Notes under the pieces: model-generated | What the model was told of the DNA's origin: nothing | Seen by the model: only the letters and a program-made list of their open reading frames with translations | Databases searched by the model: none | Shown here: one piece after another, positions 1-5,322 of the stretch | Position numbering within the stretch: the stretch's first letter is position 1 | How the letters are laid out: the number at the start of each line of letters is the position of its first letter | From: JBBQSN01 sp038213835 | Lineage (GTDB): Bacteria; Actinomycetota; Actinomycetes; Actinomycetales; CAWJMD01 | Direction of reading: 5' to 3' | NCBI GenBank assembly: GCA_038213835.1 | Contig: JBBQSN010000087.1 | Location: forward strand, 1 to 14,950 | DNA: 14,950 nt | Position numbers and translations under genes: made by a program

Positions 1-479
1 TCGACCCGAGCGGCGGCGTCGACCACGTGCACCGCGGAGACCGCGCTCGACGTCGTGGGGACGCCGGCGTAGACCGGGACGGCAGTGTGCAGCGCCACGC
101 CCGGGACGACCTCGAACGGGACGCCGGCCTTCTGGCAGGCCACGAGCTCCTCGGCCAGGCCGGAGAACGTGCCGGCGTCGCCGTCGAGCAGACGCACCAC
201 GCGCCGGCCCGACTTCGCCGCCCTGGTGATCACCTTGGCGCGCCCGGCGTGCGTGAGCGGCTGCCCGTTCTCGCCGAACCCGGCGTCGAGCAGCTCGACC
301 TCCTGCGAGCACCAGCGCCGGACGATCGCCTCGCGCTGGTCGTCGTTGATGCCGCGGTCGAGCACGACCGACTCGGCGCCGGCGAGCACCTCGGTGGCCC
401 GCACCGTCAGCAGGCCCGGGTCACCCGGACCCGTGCCGACGAAGGCCACCTGGCCGACGGGCTTGTTCTTGCTGCTCAC
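1..479 (-). CDS. hemD: Uroporphyrinogen-III C-methyltransferase domain of HemD/CobA-type protein (partial, 5' end only)
   Basis: About 159 N-terminal residues are present; the gene runs off the left edge of the window. The reading frame from GTG at 479 is open throughout. It begins MSSKNKPVGQVAFVGTGPGD, with the glycine-rich SAM-binding motif GTGPGDPGLL at residues 15-24, and later shows a GDAGTFSG segment and a VVPGV segment as in SUMT-type methyltransferases. In actinobacteria this domain is usually fused to uroporphyrinogen-III synthase (HemD), which would lie outside the window. The product would take HemC's hydroxymethylbilane to uroporphyrinogen III and methylate it towards sirohaem and cobalamin. 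The start is supported by a GTGA overlap with the hemC stop (bases 479-476), implying translational coupling as the last visible gene of rex-hemA-hemC-hemD. The C-terminal fusion is inferred, not seen. Confidence 0.9.
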   Translation of the reverse strand, partial: MSSKNKPVGQVAFVGTGPGDPGLLTVRATEVLAGAESVVLDRGINDDQREAIVRRWCSQEVELLDAGFGENGQPLTHAGRAKVITRAAKSGRRVVRLLDGDAGTFSGLAEELVACQKAGVPFEVVPGVALHTAVPVYAGVPTTSSAVSAVHVVDAAARV

Positions 480-1549
480 TGCTCACTCTCCTGCGCTGCT
501 GTCCCGGTTCGAGCAAAGGTCTGTTCCGTGCCCGCACGACCGTCGGATGCGCTCCTGGCGTCCGACCCGTCGTGCGGTGGGTCCGGTGGTGGCGGGTGGG
601 CCGGTCGGCCCGCGGGTCGCGCGGCCACGACCAGCTCTGCGGCGCCGTCCTCGAGCAGCACCTCGGCCAGTCGTCGGCCGAGTCCCTCGGCGTCGTCGGC
701 GGGGCCCGTGGCCGAGCGCCGCAGGTCGAGCGAGCCGTCCGCCGCGAGCACCACCGCCCGCAGGTACAGCTCGTCGACCGTGCCCTCGGCGGGGTCTGCC
801 TCGACCCAGTCGGCGAGCGCGCCGATCGGCGCGGAGCAGCCGCCCTCGAGGGTGGCCAGGAGGGTCCGCTCGGCCGTGACGCACGACCGCGAGGCGGCGT
901 CGTCCAGCTCGGCCAGGACCGCGCACGTGGCGGCGTCGTCGGCCCGGCACTCCACCGCCAGGGCGCCCTGGCCGGGGGCCGGGAGCACCTGGATCGGGTC
1001 GAGCACCTCGGGGGCCTCGTCGGCCCGCCCGATCCGCAGCAGGCCGGCCCGGGCCAGCACCACGGCGTCGAGCCCACCGGAGGTGACCATCGCGATCCGG
1101 CTGTCGACGTTGCCGCGTACCTGGACGACCTCGAGGCCGAGGCCGAGCGCGTGCAGCTGGGCGGCGCGGCGGGGGGACCCGGTGCCGACCACGGCACCCT
1201 CCCCCAGCTCTGCGAGGGTGCGACCGCCGGAGGCGACCAGCGCGTCGCGCGGGTCCTCCCGGGGAGGGACGGCGGCCAGCGCGATGCCCTCGGCAGGCGC
1301 GGTGGGCAGGTCCTTGAGCGAGTGCACGGCGAGGTCGACGCGGTGGTCGAGGAGGGCCTGCCGCAGCCCCGAGACGAACACGCCCGTGCCACCGATCTGG
1401 GTGAGGGGGGCAGCCGACCGGTCGCCGAGCGTGCTGATCTCGACCAGCTCGACCGGGTGACCGCGCTCGCGCAGCGCGTCGGCCACCCGCTGGCTCTGAG
1501 TGCGGGCCAGGAGGCTGGCGCGGGTGCCGAGGCGCAGGACCGCACTCAT
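476..1549 (-). CDS. hemC: Hydroxymethylbilane synthase (porphobilinogen deaminase)
   Basis: This cytosolic enzyme condenses four porphobilinogens into hydroxymethylbilane in tetrapyrrole synthesis. The 357-residue product starts MSAVLRLGTRASLLARTQSQ. It carries the catalytic aspartate in HSLKD (D80), the GTGSPRR segment (residues 122-128), QVRGNVDSR (143-151), PAPGQGALAVECR (190-202), and the dipyrromethane-attachment cysteine in EGGCSAPIG (C238). The last roughly 45 residues are Pro/Arg/Ser-rich and low complexity, extending the protein beyond the usual length of about 310. The start ATG overlaps the hemA stop as ATGA (1549-1546), and the stop overlaps the next gene as GTGA. It should therefore be co-transcribed from the Rex-controlled promoter upstream of rex. 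The identification is secure. Confidence 0.97.
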   Translation of the reverse strand: MSAVLRLGTRASLLARTQSQRVADALRERGHPVELVEISTLGDRSAAPLTQIGGTGVFVSGLRQALLDHRVDLAVHSLKDLPTAPAEGIALAAVPPREDPRDALVASGGRTLAELGEGAVVGTGSPRRAAQLHALGLGLEVVQVRGNVDSRIAMVTSGGLDAVVLARAGLLRIGRADEAPEVLDPIQVLPAPGQGALAVECRADDAATCAVLAELDDAASRSCVTAERTLLATLEGGCSAPIGALADWVEADPAEGTVDELYLRAVVLAADGSLDLRRSATGPADDAEGLGRRLAEVLLEDGAAELVVAARPAGRPAHPPPPDPPHDGSDARSASDGRAGTEQTFARTGTAAQESEQ

Positions 1550-2934
1550 GGGGTGCCCCTGGACGCGTCGCCGGGGACGGCCGCCAGGACCTCGGCGACG
1601 TCGGTGATCGTGGCTCCGCCGGTGACGACGTCGAGGTCGAGGTCGAACAGCTCGCGCAGGGCCGCGGCGTAGTGCGTGCCGGCGCCGTCGTCCTCCGCGG
1701 CGAGCGACTTCACCCGCACCGTCGGGGTGTGCAGGATCTTCTCGACCACCCGGTGCACGCTGAGCTCCACCTCGGCGGCCAGCCGCGGGTCGACGTCGGT
1801 GCCGAGCCGCGAGCGCAGCCGCGCCAGCTCGGCCTCGACCACCTGCCGCGCGTAGGAGCGCAGGGCCACGACCGTGGGGGCGACCTCGTCGGCCCGCTGC
1901 GCGTGCAGGTACGCGGCGACCTCGCCGTCGACGATCGCGCGGGCGGCCTCGACCTGGGACCCGACCTCCTCGTCGGCGAGCTGCTCGCCGAGGGTGGCGA
2001 GGTCGACGACGTGAACGCCGGGCAGCGAGGCCACGGCGGGGTCGACGTCACGGGGGAGCGCGAGGTCGACGACCAGCTGGTCGCCGGGCGTGCTGCCCGC
2101 CCGGGCGGCCTCGGCGGCCCGCAGCTCGCGGGCGGCCCCCATCCGCTCCACGGTCAGCACGTGGCCGACGGCACCGGTGCACGAGACCAGGACGTCGGCC
2201 CGGGACAGCGCCAGGACCAGGGCGGTCTCGTCGTCCAGGGTGAGCCAGGTGCCGTCGACGGCCTCGGCCAGCCGCTGGGCCCGCTCGGCCGAGCGGTTGG
2301 CGACCACGACCGACCGGACGCCCGTGCGGTGCAGGGTGGCGGCGGCGAGGCCGCTCATCGCCCCCGCCCCCACCACGACGGCACCCGCGCTCTCCAGCCG
2401 CACCCCGGCGGCCGGGGCGTGCGCGAGGGCGGCCTCGACCAGGGAGTGCCCGGCGCGGTCCAGCCCGGTCTCGGTGTGGGCGCGCTTGCCGGTGCGCAGG
2501 CTCTGCTGCAGCAGCGGGTGCAGGACCCGGCCGACCGTGCCGTCCTCCTGCGAGCGGCGCAGCGTGGCGCGCACCTGGCCCAGCACCTGGGTCTCGCCGA
2601 TCGCCATCGAGTCCAGGCCCGCCGCGACGCCGAACAGGTGCGTGACGGCGTGCTCGGCGTACCGGACGTACAGGTGCGGTGTGAGCTCGGGCAGCTCGAG
2701 CCCGGAGCGCTCCACCAGGCGCCGGCCGATCTCGGCGAGGCCGCCGTGGAAGGTGGTGACGTCGGCGTAGACCTCGAGCCGGTTGCAGGTGGCCAGCACG
2801 GCCACCTCGCGCACCTGGTCGGAGCCGGTGAGCTGCGCGGCCAGGGCACGGGACGAGGCGGCGTCCAGGGCAAGCCGCTCGAGCACCTCGAGAGGAGCGG
2901 TGTGGTGCGAGATCCCCACGGCGAGAAGGCTCAT
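1546..2934 (-). CDS. hemA: Glutamyl-tRNA reductase
   Basis: HemA reduces glutamyl-tRNA(Glu) to glutamate-1-semialdehyde with NADPH, the first committed step of the C5 tetrapyrrole pathway. The 462-residue product begins MSLLAVGISHHTAPLEVLER. It has the active-site cysteine in LATCNRLEVY (C50), the HLFGVAAGLDSMAIGETQVLGQ substrate-binding region, a Rossmann segment VVVGAGAMSGLAA, and a helical C-terminal dimerisation domain. I chose ATG 2934 because it forms an ATGA overlap with the rex stop (2934-2931), the same junction type as at the next two gene boundaries. An ATG five codons upstream (2949) is possible but would start inside rex. Feedback by haem or Rex is family knowledge; here the sequence shows only operon membership behind a Rex operator. 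Confidence 0.96.
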   Translation of the reverse strand: MSLLAVGISHHTAPLEVLERLALDAASSRALAAQLTGSDQVREVAVLATCNRLEVYADVTTFHGGLAEIGRRLVERSGLELPELTPHLYVRYAEHAVTHLFGVAAGLDSMAIGETQVLGQVRATLRRSQEDGTVGRVLHPLLQQSLRTGKRAHTETGLDRAGHSLVEAALAHAPAAGVRLESAGAVVVGAGAMSGLAAATLHRTGVRSVVVANRSAERAQRLAEAVDGTWLTLDDETALVLALSRADVLVSCTGAVGHVLTVERMGAARELRAAEAARAGSTPGDQLVVDLALPRDVDPAVASLPGVHVVDLATLGEQLADEEVGSQVEAARAIVDGEVAAYLHAQRADEVAPTVVALRSYARQVVEAELARLRSRLGTDVDPRLAAEVELSVHRVVEKILHTPTVRVKSLAAEDDGAGTHYAAALRELFDLDLDVVTGGATITDVAEVLAAVPGDASRGTP

Positions 2935-3737
2935 CGCGCCATCCTCCATCCGGCGAGGCCCTCGGCACCTGCCGCGTCGCCGGTGGACCTACGGCCCGTG
3001 CCGAGGTCGGCGAGCTCGCGCTCGGCCAGCCGGCGCTGCTCGTGGAAGGCGAGGATCTGCAGCTCGGTGGACAGGTCGACCCGGCGCACCACGACCCCCT
3101 CGGGCACCTGCAGCACGGTGGGGGCGAAGTTGAGGATGCTCGTCACACCACCGGCCACCAGCCGTTCGCAGACCTCCTGCGCCGCCGGGCCGGGCGTGGC
3201 GATGACGCCGATCGAGACGCCGCCGTCGGCGACCACGTGCTCGAGCTCGGACATCGGCACCACGGTGAGGCCGGCGACCTTCTCGCCCACGACCTCGGGA
3301 TCGGTGTCGAGCAGGGCCACGACGCTGACGCCGCGCGAGGCGAAGCCGCCGTAGTTGGCCAGTGCGTGGCCGAGGTTGCCGATCCCCACGATGGCCACCC
3401 GCCAGTCCTCGGCCAGGCCGAGCTCGCGGCTGATCTGGTAGACGAGGTACTCGCAGTCGTAGCCGACGCCCCGGGTGCCGTAGGAGCCGAGGTGCGAGAG
3501 GTCCTTGCGCAGCTTGGCCGAGTTCACCCCGGCCTCGATGGCGAGCTCCTCGGAGGAGACCGTGTTGACGCCGCGCTCGACCAGGGCGGTGAGGGAGCGG
3601 AGGTAGACCGGCAGCCGGGCCACGGTGGCCTCGGGCACCACGCGTCCGGTGGAGGTGCGGCCCGCGGGCAGCCGGGCCGAGGTGCTCCGGCCGGCCGCCT
3701 CTGCGGCTGCGGGCAGGTCGTCGCGCGGGGCGCTCAC
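2931..3737 (-). CDS. rex: Redox-sensing transcriptional repressor Rex
   Basis: Rex senses the NADH/NAD+ ratio: NADH releases it from DNA, derepressing respiratory and haem genes when oxygen is low. From GTG 3737 the product is 268 residues. The winged-helix DNA-binding domain covers about residues 35-95 and includes TVSSEELAIEAGVNSAKLRK and GSYGTRGVGY. It is followed by the Rossmann NAD(H)-binding domain with GIGNLG (118-123), ALLDTDPEVVG, and the C-terminal domain-swap helix near ELQILAFHEQRR. The frame stays open upstream to a TTG at 3839, but that TTG lies inside the promoter/operator. GTG 3737 follows an AGGAGG about 11 bases upstream and gives a normal family length. The gene heads rex-hemA-hemC-hemD, the arrangement known from Streptomyces, where Rex controls its own operon. 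Confidence 0.95.
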   Translation of the reverse strand: MSAPRDDLPAAAEAAGRSTSARLPAGRTSTGRVVPEATVARLPVYLRSLTALVERGVNTVSSEELAIEAGVNSAKLRKDLSHLGSYGTRGVGYDCEYLVYQISRELGLAEDWRVAIVGIGNLGHALANYGGFASRGVSVVALLDTDPEVVGEKVAGLTVVPMSELEHVVADGGVSIGVIATPGPAAQEVCERLVAGGVTSILNFAPTVLQVPEGVVVRRVDLSTELQILAFHEQRRLAERELADLGTGRRSTGDAAGAEGLAGWRMAR

Positions 3738-3744
3738 GGTGCTG

Positions 3745-3750
3745 GCCGCC
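3745..3750 (-). promoter_or_regulatory. Ribosome binding site of rex
   Basis: On the minus strand, AGGAGG lies 5' of GTG 3737 with a slightly long spacing (about 8-11 bases, depending on the pairing register). It is the only good Shine-Dalgarno sequence between the promoter and the winged-helix domain, so it decides the start. Confidence 0.6.
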
Positions 3751-3810
3751 TCCTCGCAAGGACGATCGTGGCGTCCGACGGGGGGTCGCCGTGGACGCGC
3801 TGACCTGAGC

Positions 3811-3839
3811 AGAGTATGCACTTGTGAACGAACGCACAA
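3811..3839 (-). promoter_or_regulatory. Promoter of the rex-hemACD operon
   Basis: On the minus strand there is TTGTGC (3839-3834), a 17-base spacer, and TACTCT (3816-3811). This is a reasonable housekeeping -35/-10 pair with optimal spacing. It predicts a transcript starting near 3804 and a 5' leader of about 67 bases before GTG 3737. The Rex-type operator covers the -35 and much of the spacer. Confidence 0.6.
3822..3839. promoter_or_regulatory. Rex operator (ROP-like site)
   Basis: The plus strand reads TTGTGAACGAACGCACAA. Against the Streptomyces Rex operator consensus TTGTGAA-N4-TTCACAA (known from the literature), the left arm is perfect and the right arm matches 5 of 7 bases. It overlaps the -35 element and spacer of the promoter that drives rex itself, which fits repression by steric blocking and negative autoregulation. 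Function is inferred; the sequence match and position are seen. Confidence 0.75.
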
Positions 3840-3866
3840 AGTCGAGCGGACGGTCCTGACCGGGGC

Positions 3867-3884
3867 GGGTGAGCAGGGTCACCC
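3867..3884. promoter_or_regulatory. GTGA-N6-TCAC dyad upstream of the rex promoter
   Basis: GGGTGA (3867-3872), six bases, then TCACCC (3879-3884) form a perfect 6-bp inverted repeat. Its core GTGA-N6-TCAC fits both the Crp/FNR-family consensus and the BldD-type box (AGTGA-n-TCACC). Its centre lies about 71 bases upstream of the predicted rex start. Because it is downstream of the glutaredoxin-like gene, it could instead be part of a terminator. Confidence 0.35.
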
Positions 3885-3897
3885 CGGGGCGGCCCCG
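3885..3897 (-). terminator. Possible terminator hairpin after the glutaredoxin-like gene
   Basis: CGGGG-CGG-CCCCG forms a short G/C stem about 35 bases beyond the glutaredoxin-like stop codon in the minus direction. The neighbouring GGGTGA/TCACCC dyad could add a second hairpin. No U-tract follows, as is common in high-GC actinobacteria, so this is weak. Confidence 0.3.
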
Positions 3898-3931
3898 AGT
3901 GGCGCGCGGGGGCGGTCCGTGCAGGAGGCGG

Positions 3932-4210
3932 TCAGCGCCGCAGCCACCGCAGCGCGCCGGTCCGCCCCGGGCGCAGCGCCGTCGCGAGCGCCGCGGCGTC
4001 GACGGTGAAGTAGCTGTGCCGGACGCCGTCGACCAGCACCACGGGGACCTCCTCGCCGTAGGCGGCGCGCAGCATCTCGTCCTCATCGACGTCGCGCTCC
4101 ACCCACGCGACGTCCTGCTCCGCTGCGACCGCGGCGACGACCGGCCGGGCCACGTCGCACAGATGGCACCCTCGTCGGGTCAGCAGCTCGATCCGCACGG
4201 TGCCGGTCAC
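3932..4210 (-). CDS. Glutaredoxin-like thiol-disulfide protein
   Basis: This small cytosolic thioredoxin-fold protein has 92 residues from GTG 4210. It begins MTGTVRIELLTRRGCHLCDV, with a CHLC redox motif (C15, C18) after the first beta strand and the cis-proline segment EVPVVLVDG (P56), followed by a C-terminal helix. It matches the short 'glutaredoxin family protein' often encoded beside rex/hemA in actinobacteria (Rv0508 near hemA in M. tuberculosis, from memory). Its substrate is not known. Start choice: TACCCT-N6-GTG (4222-4217, then 4210) is a textbook leaderless arrangement. The open frame continues upstream to ATG 4300, but that would add an unrelated N-terminus running over the sigma-factor promoter region. 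It is divergent from the sigma factor and has its own promoter. Confidence 0.85.
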   Translation of the reverse strand: MTGTVRIELLTRRGCHLCDVARPVVAAVAAEQDVAWVERDVDEDEMLRAAYGEEVPVVLVDGVRHSYFTVDAAALATALRPGRTGALRWLRR

Positions 4211-4216
4211 CGGCCC

Positions 4217-4222
4217 AGGGTA
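4217..4222 (-). promoter_or_regulatory. -10 element, probable leaderless promoter of the glutaredoxin-like gene
   Basis: TACCCT on the minus strand is followed by exactly six bases (GGGCCG) and then the GTG start, which would place the transcription start on the G of GTG. No clear -35 or Shine-Dalgarno sequence is visible. Confidence 0.5.
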
Positions 4223-4279
4223 GGCACCCGCGGACGCCGGTGTCCCCGCCACCGCCCGGTCGTTCGCAGACCTGCGCAC

Positions 4280-4293
4280 GTGACCGACGTCAC
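4280..4293. promoter_or_regulatory. GTGA-N6-TCAC dyad in the glutaredoxin/sigma intergenic region
   Basis: GTGAC-CGAC-GTCAC is a perfect 14-base inverted repeat just upstream of TACCAT (4295-4300), a possible -10 for the sigma gene. The core fits GTG-N6-GNCAC (Crp-type) and also the BldD-type AGTGA-n-TCACC box. BldD is a known direct repressor of bldN in Streptomyces, so a developmental repressor site is plausible. The choice of regulator is inference. Confidence 0.45.
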
Positions 4294-4303
4294 CTACCAT
4301 CGG

Positions 4304-4363
4304 GCCAGGCCTGCTCGACCGCGACCAGGTCCGGTGCCGCCCCGCGGCACCGACGGGCCTGGC
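4304..4363 (+). other. Nested stem-loop in the leader of the sigma-factor gene
   Basis: Two perfect inverted repeats are nested. The outer pair is GCCAGGCC (4304-4311) with GGCCTGGC (4356-4363). The inner pair is CGGTGCCGC (4332-4340) with GCGGCACCG (4344-4352), closing on a 3-base loop. The structure ends 30 bases before the start codon at 4394. It could be a structured 5' UTR limiting translation, or an attenuator. Confidence 0.45.
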
Positions 4364-4393
4364 GCACGCACGTCGAGACGACCGGGGTGGACG

Positions 4394-5182
4394 ATGTCAG
4401 CACCGATGGCGAGGCCGTGGGCCGCCGCGGTGCCCGCCGCCCCGATCCGGCTCGCCACCGGGCTGCTCCCCGGCGGCGCGCTCGACCGGCTCTCGTCCGC
4501 GGTCCTGGCCATGTCCGGCAGCACGTCCTCGGCGGGCCCGACGACCGGCGGCTCGCGCGGGGACGACGAGCCCGGCTCCCGTGCCGACACCGAGGCGCAC
4601 GCGGACCGGGTCACCGCACTGGTCACCCTGGCCCAGGCCGGAGACGCCGACGCGTTCGGGGAGATCTACGAGCTCTACGTCGACACGGTCTACCGGTACG
4701 TCTACCTGCGCGTCGGCTCGCATCACCAGGCGGAGGACCTCACGGCCGAGACGTTCGTCCGCGCCCTGCGTCGGCTCGACTCGTTCAGCTGGCAGGGCAA
4801 GGACATGGCCGCCTGGTTCGTCACCATCGCGCGCAACCTCATCACCGACCTGCGCCGCTCCAGCCGGTTCCGGCTCGAGGTCAGCACCGACGAGATCCTC
4901 GGCACCGAGCAGGCGGTCGGCGCCTCCCGCGCCGGGGTCCCCGGCTCCACAGGTACCCGCACGCCGGAGGAGGAGGTGCTCGGCCGGTCCCGCGACCGCC
5001 GGCTGGTGGAGGCGGTGCGCACGCTGCGCCCGGACCAGCAGGAGTGCCTCGTGCTGCGCTTCTTCCAGGAGCTGTCGGTGTCCGAGACCGCCAAGGCGCT
5101 CGGCCGCAGCGAGGGCGCTGTCAAGCAGCTCCAGCTGCGGGCCGTCCGCCAGCTCGCCGAGGTCCTGGGGGAACGCCCGTGA
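4394..5182 (+). CDS. bldN: ECF RNA polymerase sigma factor, BldN-like
   Basis: This 262-residue sigma-70 family ECF factor directs RNA polymerase to its own promoter class. An Ala/Pro/Ser-rich N-terminal extension (residues 1-70) resembles the long extension of Streptomyces BldN. Region 2 spans about 75-157 (DADAFGEIYELYVDTVYRYV, AEDLTAETFVRALRRL, FSWQGKDMAAWFVTIARN, SSRFRLEVST). A Gly/Thr-rich linker (175-192) leads to region 4 at about 203-257 (LRPDQQECLVLRFFQELSVS, ETAKALGRSEGAVKQLQLRA). Many of these blocks closely resemble Streptomyces BldN as I remember it, and the next gene is a DUF5667 membrane protein like RsbN. The start is ATG 4394, with GGGGTGG a few bases upstream. The frame stays open to 3869, but the upstream part is non-coding in character and overlaps the divergent gene. 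Confidence 0.88.
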   Translation: MSAPMARPWAAAVPAAPIRLATGLLPGGALDRLSSAVLAMSGSTSSAGPTTGGSRGDDEPGSRADTEAHADRVTALVTLAQAGDADAFGEIYELYVDTVYRYVYLRVGSHHQAEDLTAETFVRALRRLDSFSWQGKDMAAWFVTIARNLITDLRRSSRFRLEVSTDEILGTEQAVGASRAGVPGSTGTRTPEEEVLGRSRDRRLVEAVRTLRPDQQECLVLRFFQELSVSETAKALGRSEGAVKQLQLRAVRQLAEVLGERP

Positions 5183-5322
5183 CCGCCCGCACGCTGGTGA
5201 CCGACCGGTACCGAGACGTCTGGCGGCACACCGTGACCGCGACCCCTCCCAGCCGTTGTGCTGGTGAGTGCGTGCGCCCGCTGTGCGCACCGGAGGCCGG
5301 AGCGGGGAGGTTCGTCCGATGA
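5179..5322 (+). CDS. Candidate 47-residue bridging ORF between sigma and anti-sigma genes
   Basis: GTG 5179 overlaps the sigma stop as GTGA (5179-5182), and the TGA at 5320-5322 overlaps the anti-sigma start as ATGA (5319-5322), so the ORF exactly fills the gap. The product starts MTARTLVTDRYRDVWRHTVT and has three cysteines near its end (CAGECVRPLC). Third positions are strongly G/C in the first half but not in the second, where the promoter-like sequence lies. I recognise no family. It may be a coupling ORF that carries ribosomes from the sigma to the anti-sigma cistron, a small protein, or chance. No separate Shine-Dalgarno sequence is needed if it is coupled. Confidence 0.3.
   Translation: MTARTLVTDRYRDVWRHTVTATPPSRCAGECVRPLCAPEAGAGRFVR
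5232..5259 (+). promoter_or_regulatory. BldN-type promoter upstream of the anti-sigma gene
   Basis: CGTGAC (5232-5237), a 16-base spacer, and CGTTGT (5254-5259). The BldN promoter consensus reported for Streptomyces is, as I recall it, CGTAAC-16-CGTTGA, so each hexamer matches 5 of 6 with the right spacing. It would start a transcript near 5267, about 50 bases before the anti-sigma ATG. This fits the known loop in which rsbN is itself a BldN target. Confidence 0.6.
5304..5310 (+). promoter_or_regulatory. Ribosome binding site of the anti-sigma gene
   Basis: GGGGAGG is followed by 8 bases and ATG 5319. This strong site fixes the start at 5319, although the frame stays open upstream (GTG 5268). 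Confidence 0.75.

Noticed and set aside
27..3354. Long plus-strand open frames (27-1460, 572-1672, 1672-3354) opposite the hem/rex genes
   Set aside because: They are antisense shadows of high-GC coding DNA; their translations are low-complexity Arg/Ala/Gly sequence, while the minus strand encodes clear HemC, HemA and Rex.
2931..3839. Rex starting at TTG 3839 (302 residues)
   Set aside because: The extra 34 codons cover the promoter, the operator and the Shine-Dalgarno sequence; GTG 3737 gives a normal Rex length.
3932..4300. Glutaredoxin-like gene starting at ATG 4300
   Set aside because: The extension has no family similarity and overlaps the dyad and promoter region; TACCCT-N6-GTG supports 4210.
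3869..5182. Sigma factor starting at ATG 3869 (437 residues)
   Set aside because: The added 175 residues overlap the divergent glutaredoxin-like gene and the regulatory region, and look non-coding; ATG 4394 matches the BldN family N-terminus.
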